Notes under the pieces: model-generated | Seen by the model: only the letters and a program-made list of their open reading frames with translations | Database searches by the model: none | What the model was told of the DNA's origin: nothing | Shown: piece after piece, positions 1-7,804 of the stretch | Numbering within the stretch: the stretch's first letter is position 1 | Layout of the letters: the number at the start of each line of letters is the position of its first letter | Made by a program: the position numbers and the translations under genes | From: Bacilli bacterium | GTDB taxonomy: Bacteria > Bacillota_I > Bacilli_A > RF39 > UBA660 | NCBI GenBank assembly: GCA_017525035.1 | Contig: JAFXTH010000023.1 | Coordinates: 51,687 to 115,686, forward strand | DNA length: 64,000 nucleotides | Reading direction: 5' to 3'

Positions 1-682
1 CTTCCGAAGTATAACTTCTAATTGTTGTTCCACCTTCTTCTATTGCCTTATCTAATACTTTAACAGTATTAGTTATTATATCTTTTCTATTCTTATCCGT
101 TAAATCTTTAGCTTTCGTTAGTGGATTAATCTTTGATAAGAAAAGTATTTCATCAGCATATATATTACCAATACCTGTGATAATTGATTGATCTAGTAAT
201 ACACTTTTGATTGGAAGTGTTTTTTTATTATACTTTTCTTTTAGATAATTGCTAGTTAAATCTTTATCCCATGGTTCTAATCCAAGTTCGGTATATGGCT
301 TCATTGAATATATCTTATCTTTTTCAATAAGCATTACTCTTCCAAACTTTCTTACATCTGCAAAACGAAGTTGCTCATCATTATCTAAATTAAAGAATAC
401 ATGTTCATGTTTATTTTTTTCATCTTTCTTAGTTCTAAAGAAAAACTTACCTTCCATTCTTAAATGGAATAATAAATAGTAATCATCAAGAGTCATAACA
501 ATCCACTTACCTCTTGTTGTTATCTCATGTATTGTTTGATTTTTAATATTCTTTGTAAAATCATCGACAGATGGATAATCTATCATGTTTTTATGGAATA
601 CTTCAACACTTGTGATTGTTCTATTAATCAATTTCTTTTCTAATTTTCTTGCTACTGTTATTACTTCTGGTTTTTCAGGCAT
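1..682 (-). CDS. mutM: formamidopyrimidine-DNA glycosylase (partial, C-terminus beyond window)
   Basis: Base-excision repair enzyme that removes 8-oxoguanine and formamidopyrimidines and nicks the abasic site. Reading leftward from the ATG at 682, the protein starts MPEKPEV, giving the family's N-terminal catalytic proline and the adjacent glutamate after Met removal. The H2TH-region signature appears as LLDQSIITGIGNIYADEILF. The frame is open to base 1, so the C-terminal zinc finger is not visible. The start is supported by AGGTGAT three bases upstream. It lies 8 bases after the polA stop, and polA-mutM is the gene order known in Bacillus, so the two are probably cotranscribed. Identity is clear; only the missing end is uncertain. 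Confidence 0.95.
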   Translation of the reverse strand, partial: MPEKPEVITVARKLEKKLINRTITSVEVFHKNMIDYPSVDDFTKNIKNQTIHEITTRGKWIVMTLDDYYLLFHLRMEGKFFFRTKKDEKNKHEHVFFNLDNDEQLRFADVRKFGRVMLIEKDKIYSMKPYTELGLEPWDKDLTSNYLKEKYNKKTLPIKSVLLDQSIITGIGNIYADEILFLSKINPLTKAKDLTDKNRKDIITNTVKVLDKAIEEGGTTIRSYTSE

Positions 683-690
683 AGTATCAC

Positions 691-3312
691 CTACTTCGCA
701 TCATACCAATCTTTACCTTTGTTAATATCTACTACTAAAGGTACAGATAGTTTATATGTATTTTCCATTATATCTCTAACAATATTTTCAACTACTTCTT
801 CTTCATCTATTAATACATTAAATACAAGTTCATCGTGTACTTGAATAAGCATCTTACTCTTTAAGTTCCTCTTTTCAAATTCCTTGTATATTTCTACCAT
901 TGCTTTCTTTAAAATATCAGCGCTAGTTCCTTGTATTGGTGTATTAAGAGCCATTCTTTCACCACTTGCTCTAATCATATAATTTTTATTATTTAATTCT
1001 TCAATAATTCTTTTTCTATTCATTAGTGTCTTAACATAACCATTTTTATGTGCTTCTTCTATTGTTTCTTTCATATATTCACTAATTCTTGGATATGTTT
1101 TTAGATAATTATCAATAAAGTTTTTAGCTTTATATACATCGATATTCAAATCTTCAGAAAGGCCAAAACTACTGATTCCATAAAGAATTCCAAAATTAAC
1201 AGCCTTAGCTTGTCTTCTTTCGTCTTTAGTAACTTTATCTAGTGGTACTCCAAATATATCACTTGCTGTTTTTGCATGTATGTCATTTCCTTGTTTGAAT
1301 GCTTCTATTAAGTTTTCTGCATTAGACATTGCAGCAAATACTCTTAGTTCAATTTGTGAATAGTCACTAGAAAGGATTATTGAATCTTTTTCAGGATAAA
1401 AAGCTTTTCTAATTAGTTTTCCATACTCAAGTCTTGCTGGAATGTTTTGTAAATTTGGTTCACTTGATGATAATCTTCCAGTTCTTGTTAATGTTTGATT
1501 AAACTGCGTATGTATTTTTCCGTCCGGTTTAATTTCGCTTATTAATCCTTCAACATAGTTGTTATATAGTTTTGATAAAGTTCTATAGTCTAATATTTTT
1601 TCTATTATTGGGCTATAAGGTGCTACTTTATCAAGTATTTCCTTACTTGTTGAATAATTATTATCTTTTATTTTCTTTGGATAAGGAAGTTCCATTTTAA
1701 CAAATAGTATTTCTCCAAGTTGCTTAGGAGACATAATATTAAATTCACTTCCTGCTAAGTCATATATTTCTTTTTCAAGACTAGCTAGTTTTTCTTTTAT
1801 TTCTTCACCCATTGTTCTTAAATAATCAGCGCTTACGTTAATTCCAGTATATTCCATATCTGCAAGAACAACTGATAAGGGCATTTCTATTTCATTAAAT
1901 AAATATTCTTCCTCTTCTTCCTTTAACTTATCTAAGTATTCATCTTTAGTATCATAAATATATTTAGCTTTTAGACAAGCATTTTTAGCAATTGTTTCTA
2001 AATCTGGTTCATGAAGTTTAGCAAGAGAACCAAACTCTTCTTCATAAAACATTACATCAATAGCATTATTTTTCATTAAATAACTAATATCATCTTTAAT
2101 GTTATAGTTTAATAAGTATGCTGCTATCATAAGATCATAATTACAATTATTAATTGCAAGATTATTATATTTAAGTACTACTAAAAGTTTCTTCAAATCG
2201 TAAGTATACTTTTTATAATCGTTTTCAAGAAGTATTTCTGGATTATCTTTTACTATTTCAAAAGGAATATAGTAATTGTTTTCTCCATCAGAAATAGATA
2301 CTCCTAGAGGTTTAGATGAATGATAATTGTATCCTAATAATTCTAAATAAATAGAATAATCTTTATTTAATTTAACTTCATCTATATTATTTACTATTTT
2401 GTAATCTATTTTTTCTTCTATTTTAATATTTTCTCTTTGATCTTCTTTTTTAATATTCATTTTCTTAATTAAAGAATAGAATTCATAGTCTTCTAATAAT
2501 TCAATATATTTTAAAGTATCATATCCTTTATATCTTATCTTTTCAAGGTCAGTATCTATAGGTACTTCAGTATATATTGTTGCAAGGTCATAGCTTTGAT
2601 ATGCAGATTCTTTTCCTTCAATTAATTTATCTTTTAATTTTCCCTTTATGTTATCAATGTTTTCATAAATATTATCAAGTGTTTTGTATTCTTGTAATAA
2701 TTGAAGTGCTGTCTTTTCACCTACTCCTTTAACACCTGGAATATTATCTGATGGATCACCCATTAATGCTTTTAAATCAACCATTCTTGGTGGTTCTATT
2801 CCATATGTGTTAATAAACTCTTGGTGTGTCATTCTTATATTACCAACTTGTTTTAATAGTTTTACTTCTACTTCATCAGTAATAAGTTGTAATAAATCTT
2901 TGTCACTACTTATTATTACAGCATCGAAGTCTTTATTGTTATTACATTTTTTAGCAAACGTTCCAATAATATCGTCTGCTTCATAGTTATCTATTTCAAA
3001 GTAATTAATACCCATTGCCTCAACTAATTTTTTAGCTTCAGGAAACTGCATTTTTAACTCATCAGGTGTAGCCATCCTTCCACCTTTATAGTCAGCATAC
3101 TTCTCATGTCTAAATGTTTTACCTTTATCAAATGCACACATTATATATGTTGGTTTTTCTTCTTCTATAATTTTATTCATCATGTTAACTAAACCATATA
3201 AAGCATTTGTTGGAAAACCTTTAGAGTTTTTCATTGTATTACCATTATATGCAGTTGCATAATAGCTTCTAAATAAAATGTTATTTCCATCAATTAATAT
3301 TACTTTTTCCAT
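691..3312 (-). CDS. polA: DNA polymerase I
   Basis: Repair and Okazaki-fragment polymerase, 873 residues, near the usual length. The N-terminal 5'-3' exonuclease (about residues 1-290) shows MEKVILIDGNNILFRSYYA, the DDIIGT metal motif and the GVKGVGEKTA helix-hairpin-helix. The central 3'-5' exonuclease fold is present but degenerate: where active enzymes have a DxE motif this reads IYLELLGYN, so proofreading is probably lost as in Bacillus PolI. The C-terminal polymerase has SSDYSQIELR (motif A), RRQAKAVNFGILYG (motif B/O-helix) and QVHDELVF (motif C). Start ATG has AGGTGAT five bases upstream. mutM follows 8 bases downstream. Confidence 0.98.
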   Translation of the reverse strand: MEKVILIDGNNILFRSYYATAYNGNTMKNSKGFPTNALYGLVNMMNKIIEEEKPTYIMCAFDKGKTFRHEKYADYKGGRMATPDELKMQFPEAKKLVEAMGINYFEIDNYEADDIIGTFAKKCNNNKDFDAVIISSDKDLLQLITDEVEVKLLKQVGNIRMTHQEFINTYGIEPPRMVDLKALMGDPSDNIPGVKGVGEKTALQLLQEYKTLDNIYENIDNIKGKLKDKLIEGKESAYQSYDLATIYTEVPIDTDLEKIRYKGYDTLKYIELLEDYEFYSLIKKMNIKKEDQRENIKIEEKIDYKIVNNIDEVKLNKDYSIYLELLGYNYHSSKPLGVSISDGENNYYIPFEIVKDNPEILLENDYKKYTYDLKKLLVVLKYNNLAINNCNYDLMIAAYLLNYNIKDDISYLMKNNAIDVMFYEEEFGSLAKLHEPDLETIAKNACLKAKYIYDTKDEYLDKLKEEEEEYLFNEIEMPLSVVLADMEYTGINVSADYLRTMGEEIKEKLASLEKEIYDLAGSEFNIMSPKQLGEILFVKMELPYPKKIKDNNYSTSKEILDKVAPYSPIIEKILDYRTLSKLYNNYVEGLISEIKPDGKIHTQFNQTLTRTGRLSSSEPNLQNIPARLEYGKLIRKAFYPEKDSIILSSDYSQIELRVFAAMSNAENLIEAFKQGNDIHAKTASDIFGVPLDKVTKDERRQAKAVNFGILYGISSFGLSEDLNIDVYKAKNFIDNYLKTYPRISEYMKETIEEAHKNGYVKTLMNRKRIIEELNNKNYMIRASGERMALNTPIQGTSADILKKAMVEIYKEFEKRNLKSKMLIQVHDELVFNVLIDEEEVVENIVRDIMENTYKLSVPLVVDINKGKDWYDAK

Positions 3313-3330
3313 AAATAATCACCTATTAAT

Positions 3331-3360
3331 ATTATAGCAAAAAAAGAAAGTAATAAACAA
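3331..3360 (-). promoter_or_regulatory. probable polA-mutM promoter
   Basis: On the minus strand: TTGTTT (3355-3360), an 18-base spacer, then TATAAT (3331-3336) preceded by TGC, forming an extended -10. The -35 box lies inside the terminator hairpin of the upstream gene. Found by eye. Confidence 0.5.
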
Positions 3361-3371
3361 TTATTACTTTC
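3339..3371 (-). terminator. rho-independent terminator after the DUF3419 pair
   Basis: An 11-bp stem, GAAAGTAATAA against TTATTACTTTC (3346-3356 with 3361-3371), with a 4-base loop, is followed on the minus strand by a run of seven T. The stem contains the end of the 3364-4311 gene. Confidence 0.85.
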
Positions 3372-4311
3372 TTCTAAACATAGATAATCCTAATCTTCTA
3401 GGTTTTACATATTCAATTAATTCATTTTCCATTTTAATGTTAACCATTCTTTCGTCAATATTATATACATTAAAATCTTTATCTTCAAAATATGTTCTAT
3501 AAAATCCATCAAAAATAAAGTTATATGTTAAAGCAGATCCATTCTCTTTTAATGGTAGCGTTCTTAAAAATGCTTTATACATTTTTGCTCTATCAAAGGC
3601 ACCATTTCCTGAATATGGGATGCAGCTAAGCATATTAGTCATTATGGCTAAATCAAATTTATCAAAGCCTCTCATATCTATATTGAATATATCGCCATCA
3701 ATTAATTCAATTGAAGCTCTTTCTAATCTTCTTCCTGCTAGCATGTAGTTATTTCCTTGCAAGTATGGATTGTTTCTTACTGCTCTTTCAGGTGAAATGT
3801 TAAATGTTCCAAACAAATTTGAATAATATAAATGTTTTCTTGAATAATTTGAAAATATATGATCCCAAAATTTTTGAGATTTACTATCAAGATTATCTCT
3901 TAATTTATCATAATATTTTTTATTAAATGGAAGTATCATATTTGGTCCATCAGTTATGCTTCCTATTATAAATTCAATGAATTCTTCCCTTGTTAAACTT
4001 TTAATTGCTGCAAATTTAAGACGTGCATAATATTTTGCAAATCTACAAATATCTATACCTTTAACATATTCTGCTCCTTGCAATACCGCATTAATTATAT
4101 GATCTGCTGATCCTGTTATTGCAAGAACTTTCTTTTTCCCTTTTAATTTATCATAGTAAATTTGATTACTTATTGTTTCATTCGTTGTTCTATATATCAT
4201 AGAATGTCCATTATATGTCCCTTGAGAAACTCCTAATTTACCATTTAGAACATCATCTACTAGTTTTATATCACTACTTAGCTTTAACTCTTTAACGTCC
4301 ATTCGTTCCAT
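3364..4311 (-). CDS. DUF3419/BtaA-like AdoMet-dependent transferase, paralogue 2
   Basis: Likely an S-adenosylmethionine-binding protein related to the DUF3419 family, which includes 3-amino-3-carboxypropyl transferases of betaine-lipid synthesis (BtaA). The recognisable block is VLAITGSADHIINAVLQGA followed by a GIDICRFAKYY segment and KFAAIKSLTREEFIEF, matching the family pattern of a glycine-rich strand, an acidic residue after the next strand, and 'kLAAIkaL..eeFl'. The open frame extends to 4380, but ATG 4311, preceded by GTGGGGA, is the better start and overlaps the upstream paralogue by 20 bases, suggesting translational coupling. The substrate is unknown and no BtaB-like methyltransferase is visible nearby. 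Confidence 0.55.
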   Translation of the reverse strand: MERMDVKELKLSSDIKLVDDVLNGKLGVSQGTYNGHSMIYRTTNETISNQIYYDKLKGKKKVLAITGSADHIINAVLQGAEYVKGIDICRFAKYYARLKFAAIKSLTREEFIEFIIGSITDGPNMILPFNKKYYDKLRDNLDSKSQKFWDHIFSNYSRKHLYYSNLFGTFNISPERAVRNNPYLQGNNYMLAGRRLERASIELIDGDIFNIDMRGFDKFDLAIMTNMLSCIPYSGNGAFDRAKMYKAFLRTLPLKENGSALTYNFIFDGFYRTYFEDKDFNVYNIDERMVNIKMENELIEYVKPRRLGLSMFRRK

Positions 4312-5209
4312 TTTTTCCCCACTTCTTTTTATAAACATATAGCCAGTCTGGTTCATTTCTTTCTTTAAGTAGTGGATCATCTAGATCAACTGGTCTAAAG
4401 TTATCACCCAAGATTTCAAACATTCCATTTCCTTCAAGTGCAGTATAATATTCAATATTATAGTTTAATACTACACCATCACTTGTAAGTGGCATAGATT
4501 CAATAATATGTTTAAATTGTAAGTAATCACCTTTATTAAAAAGTACATGGTTCATAACATTAGATAAATTAACTAAATTAAATTTTTTCATACCCCTAGT
4601 ATCAAGGTTCATAAGATTTGCTACGTGAAGTCTTAGTGTGATATCACCTATTTTTTCTTTTAATATCTCATATTGTCCTTCATGGACGTATATATTCTTA
4701 TATAAAACTTCACCAATACGTTCTGAATATTTATCACGCTTAATAAGTGGTGAACATAATATTTGCTTATTACTAAACTGTCCAAATATAGTACTCCAAA
4801 ATTTTTGTGCATCAGAGTCCATAAATGGATGAATTTTATTATATACATCTCTATTGAATAACTCTACTTCTTCTCCACCATAGAAGAAATGTAAAAATTC
4901 ATCTCTTCCTAAAGCTTTAATAGCAGCTATTTTTAGTTTCAAATAGTATTGTGGAAATCTGCTTATATCAAATCCTTCAATATCCTTACTTCCCAATAAT
5001 ATTGCATTAAGTATTTGATCACCCGATGCAATTATTGATAATATTCTTTCTCTTCCTGTTATTAAGTCTTTATATCCTTTAGCGGAAATCACTTCGTTTG
5101 TTCCGCGATATATTCCAGAAACAGAAGAAAATCCAAAGCCGTCTTCTCTTTTACCTGTTGTGATTATTTTTTGTGCTGTTTCTATATCTTCTTGTAATTC
5201 GGTACTCAC
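4292..5209 (-). CDS. DUF3419/BtaA-like AdoMet-dependent transferase, paralogue 1
   Basis: Tandem paralogue of the next gene: ILSIIASGDQILNAILLGS, then GFDISRFPQYYLKLKIAAIK and ALGRDEFLHFF align with its methyltransferase-fold core. Both continue with a 'D.qKFW..IF..fS.k' block and an 'L.nLdtRGm.kFnL..lsN' block. The frame can be opened at GTG 5224, but GTG 5209 sits six bases after a run of G (GGGGGGATCAGT) that must be the ribosome binding site, so it is preferred. An extended -10 (TGATATAAT) lies just upstream. The pair forms a two-gene unit closed by the terminator at 3339-3371. Function is inferred from the fold only. Confidence 0.55.
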   Translation of the reverse strand: MSTELQEDIETAQKIITTGKREDGFGFSSVSGIYRGTNEVISAKGYKDLITGRERILSIIASGDQILNAILLGSKDIEGFDISRFPQYYLKLKIAAIKALGRDEFLHFFYGGEEVELFNRDVYNKIHPFMDSDAQKFWSTIFGQFSNKQILCSPLIKRDKYSERIGEVLYKNIYVHEGQYEILKEKIGDITLRLHVANLMNLDTRGMKKFNLVNLSNVMNHVLFNKGDYLQFKHIIESMPLTSDGVVLNYNIEYYTALEGNGMFEILGDNFRPVDLDDPLLKERNEPDWLYVYKKKWGKNGTNGR

Positions 5210-5232
5210 ACTGATCCCCCCCACGAGCGTGT

Positions 5233-5241
5233 ATTATATCA
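5233..5241 (-). promoter_or_regulatory. extended -10 promoter for the DUF3419 pair
   Basis: Minus-strand TGATATAAT (TATAAT at 5233-5238) lies 24 bases before the GTG start. No convincing -35 is seen, which is tolerable for an extended -10 element. Confidence 0.45.
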
Positions 5242-5268
5242 AAAAAAAGTGCAAAAGAAAAGAATAAA

Positions 5269-5532
5269 TTAATTATTCTCTTTATTTAATGCTTCTTTTA
5301 TTTTTAGATAATCATCAGTTTTCATTCCTTCATGAATAACTTCTTCTATTTGATTATGTTTGAATGCTATTAAAGTTTTCATATCTATTAAACCGGCTGG
5401 ATAGATGCAAGCTACATAATCATTTGCTTTTATCTTATCTTGTTTTATTAATTTGCAATATCCAATAATAAGTAATTCAATTTTCCCTTCTTTTAATTTA
5501 ACTATACTTCCAATTGGTAAATAATCTATCAT
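5269..5532 (-). CDS. DUF4176 family protein (type VII secretion associated)
   Basis: Small 87-residue protein matching DUF4176 by YLPIGSIVKLKEGKIELLII near the N-terminus, the DYVACIYPAGLID segment (family 'DYvgclYPeG') and FKHNQIEEVIHEG near the C-terminus. DUF4176 proteins are commonly encoded in type VII secretion (Ess/Yuk) toxin loci as small accessory or chaperone-like proteins. This is family knowledge, not something the sequence proves. The gene follows the lipase-like effector candidate by 12 bases, in the same operon, with AGAGGTG upstream of the ATG. No EssC or WXG100 gene occurs in the window. Confidence 0.7.
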   Translation of the reverse strand: MIDYLPIGSIVKLKEGKIELLIIGYCKLIKQDKIKANDYVACIYPAGLIDMKTLIAFKHNQIEEVIHEGMKTDDYLKIKEALNKENN

Positions 5533-5544
5533 AAAACACCTCTT

Positions 5545-7740
5545 TTATTTTGCTATATCAAATATATAATCAGATAAACATTCCCATCCATATGAATCAA
5601 ATACTTCTTTTAATGATTCATTAGCAGGAACATTTTCTACGTTATGCCCATCAACAATCGTTAAGACATTTCCATGCTCATCAAAAGATACGTCTTTATT
5701 CATATCAACTGAATATGGCATATGTACTCCTGTGAAAGGTACTTCTAAATATTGAATATCTCTAATCATATTAGTATCAAATCCTATATCAACACCTAAT
5801 AATTTATAAAATGATATTGTTGGATTATATCTATTAAATGTATCTACAAGAGTTGTACATGCATTATTAAATTCACTCGAATTAAGAGGTACATCTCTCA
5901 ATGTTATTAAAGCATCTCTTCCAAGTCCAAATATCGGGTTTCCACCAGTGATTCTATCATATGCTTCAATTACTGTATTAAACATTTTAGTTTTAGTACT
6001 GTTAGATATTGAATTAATTGATGAGTTTGATGAAGCTGCTATTTCTTTACATTCTCTAATAGTCTCTTGATAATTTGCATATATTGGTATTGTTTTGCTT
6101 TTAAAACTATCAAAATTATAAAGGTTAGATACTACATCACCTTCAGTAGAATATGATTTTAATAAACCTCTATCAAATGCACTATTAAAGACAGTATTAA
6201 CATCTTCGTAAAAGAAATCATTATCAATATGATATGAGTTAAATAATACTAAGTCACCTTGATTACTGTTATTTTCGTTATATGTGCAAAGATAACTGTA
6301 TTCTGCCAAATTACCACCTAAGGATGTTCCACCAATATTTACTTTAGCACCAGAGTTAAGATACTTATTTACTGTATCAAGGGCTTGATCTTGTTGACTT
6401 AAGAATATTCCTGCAACTGCATTTGATGGTCTTAATGGATCAATATAACCTAATATAGTATTATCTTCTACACTTCTCATCATTGGGTAAGCATCAAAGA
6501 TTAAGTCTTCTACTTCCGAAATATTAGTACAAGGAAAGTAAACCAATATTTCTTTATTCTTATCTTCAACAACTACTACATCGTATCCATTAGCCCCTTT
6601 AGTAAGTTCTTTTATCTTTAAATCACCAAATCCATAACTAACAAGCTTACCTAATAACAGATTTCTGTAATTAGGGTTATCAGTATAAATAGACATATCG
6701 ATAATTGTATTAGGATCAAAAATAAACTGTGAATACTCGCTTATTGTAAATCCATTAGTTCCACTTAAACTTTCTAAGAATAATTCATTAATTGTCTTAT
6801 CAGTTAATACTGAACCATCTGAATATAAGTATTCTAAGAAGCTTAGATTAGCAAGCGCAATATTCTGAAAATCAGAATAATCTTTGAAACATCCACTGTT
6901 ACTTACTTGTCCATCTATAGCAGCAATATTCATTAAATTATTTAATATCATATTACTCACAATATCACTAGCGCCATTTTTCATAGCATACTGAACGAAT
7001 GCAGCACCATCTACTTCTAATATACTTTTAGCATTATTAAAGTACACTGAATAATTAGCATAGTTATTCTTTATAAAGTCTAATAATTCTTCAGTAGCAT
7101 CCCCATATTTACCAAATTTTTGTTGATTTGCTACCAATTGTATATATAGATCTTTATATGTTATAATTTTGATTTTGTTAATTGATCCTACAACGCTGAA
7201 ATCAATCGTATTTGTCTTACTATCGTATGCTGAAAAATATAACTTAACATTAGTAACGCTTAAGTTTGCTTGACCTTCAAGTAACAAAACAGTCTTCATG
7301 AAAGTCGCATCATTCTTCTCCCAATCCTCGAACTCTTTTGTCCTTTGTGTTTTATATAATGTTTCTCCATCTTGTTCATAAGCCACTTTTTCTGTTTCAA
7401 TAGAAGGTCTATTAGCAAGATGTTCTTCGTAATCTTTATAACAATCAACATATTCAGTAGCACTCTCTACCATTGTAATTATATGACTGCTTGCTCCAAT
7501 GATAAATTCACTAAGTTGTTGTGATTTTTCAATTGATTTTTTTATATTCTCAAAACTTTCACTTATTTGGTCTTTCACTTTATCTTGCCATGATGATTCA
7601 TAATAATCATTAGCAGAATCAATTCCACTAAGGATTGTTAAAGCATCTTTTATGGAAGAACCAAAACTAACTAAAGATGATGAGCTATTATGTAACTGAT
7701 CATAAATATCAAATAATTCTTGAACTTTAGGAATTATCAT
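5545..7740 (-). CDS. putative type VII secretion substrate with lipase-like domain
   Basis: 731 residues, no signal peptide. The N-terminal 110 residues are helical with a central SSWQDKVKDQ (Trp about 51), resembling the WXG/LXG-type targeting domains of type VII substrates. The C-terminal half is an alpha/beta-hydrolase of the DUF2974/Mbeg1-like lipase kind: nucleophile elbow GTSLGGN (Ser about 473), likely Asp in EGDVVSN (about 535) and His in FTGVHMPYS (about 673). The middle region (180-360) is unassigned. Co-transcription with a DUF4176 gene 12 bases downstream supports a secreted phospholipase/lipase role. The start has AGGTGAG before the ATG. Secretion and activity are inference; an intracellular lipase is the alternative. 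Confidence 0.6.
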   Translation of the reverse strand: MIIPKVQELFDIYDQLHNSSSSLVSFGSSIKDALTILSGIDSANDYYESSWQDKVKDQISESFENIKKSIEKSQQLSEFIIGASSHIITMVESATEYVDCYKDYEEHLANRPSIETEKVAYEQDGETLYKTQRTKEFEDWEKNDATFMKTVLLLEGQANLSVTNVKLYFSAYDSKTNTIDFSVVGSINKIKIITYKDLYIQLVANQQKFGKYGDATEELLDFIKNNYANYSVYFNNAKSILEVDGAAFVQYAMKNGASDIVSNMILNNLMNIAAIDGQVSNSGCFKDYSDFQNIALANLSFLEYLYSDGSVLTDKTINELFLESLSGTNGFTISEYSQFIFDPNTIIDMSIYTDNPNYRNLLLGKLVSYGFGDLKIKELTKGANGYDVVVVEDKNKEILVYFPCTNISEVEDLIFDAYPMMRSVEDNTILGYIDPLRPSNAVAGIFLSQQDQALDTVNKYLNSGAKVNIGGTSLGGNLAEYSYLCTYNENNSNQGDLVLFNSYHIDNDFFYEDVNTVFNSAFDRGLLKSYSTEGDVVSNLYNFDSFKSKTIPIYANYQETIRECKEIAASSNSSINSISNSTKTKMFNTVIEAYDRITGGNPIFGLGRDALITLRDVPLNSSEFNNACTTLVDTFNRYNPTISFYKLLGVDIGFDTNMIRDIQYLEVPFTGVHMPYSVDMNKDVSFDEHGNVLTIVDGHNVENVPANESLKEVFDSYGWECLSDYIFDIAK

Positions 7741-7775
7741 TTAGCTCACCTCTCTTACAATAATAATATTATACA

Positions 7776-7804
7776 ATAAAAAAGAATAATTTGATAATTA
7801 TTCT
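7776..7804 (-). terminator. rho-independent terminator after topA
   Basis: A 9-bp stem (7783-7791 with 7796-7804, AGAATAATT/AATTATTCT), a 4-base loop and a T-rich tail on the minus strand. It overlaps the last codons of topA. Confidence 0.85.

Noticed and set aside
5269..7740. A complete type VII secretion locus
   Set aside because: EssC, EsaA/EssA/EssB and WXG100 genes are absent, and the neighbours are chromosome housekeeping genes.
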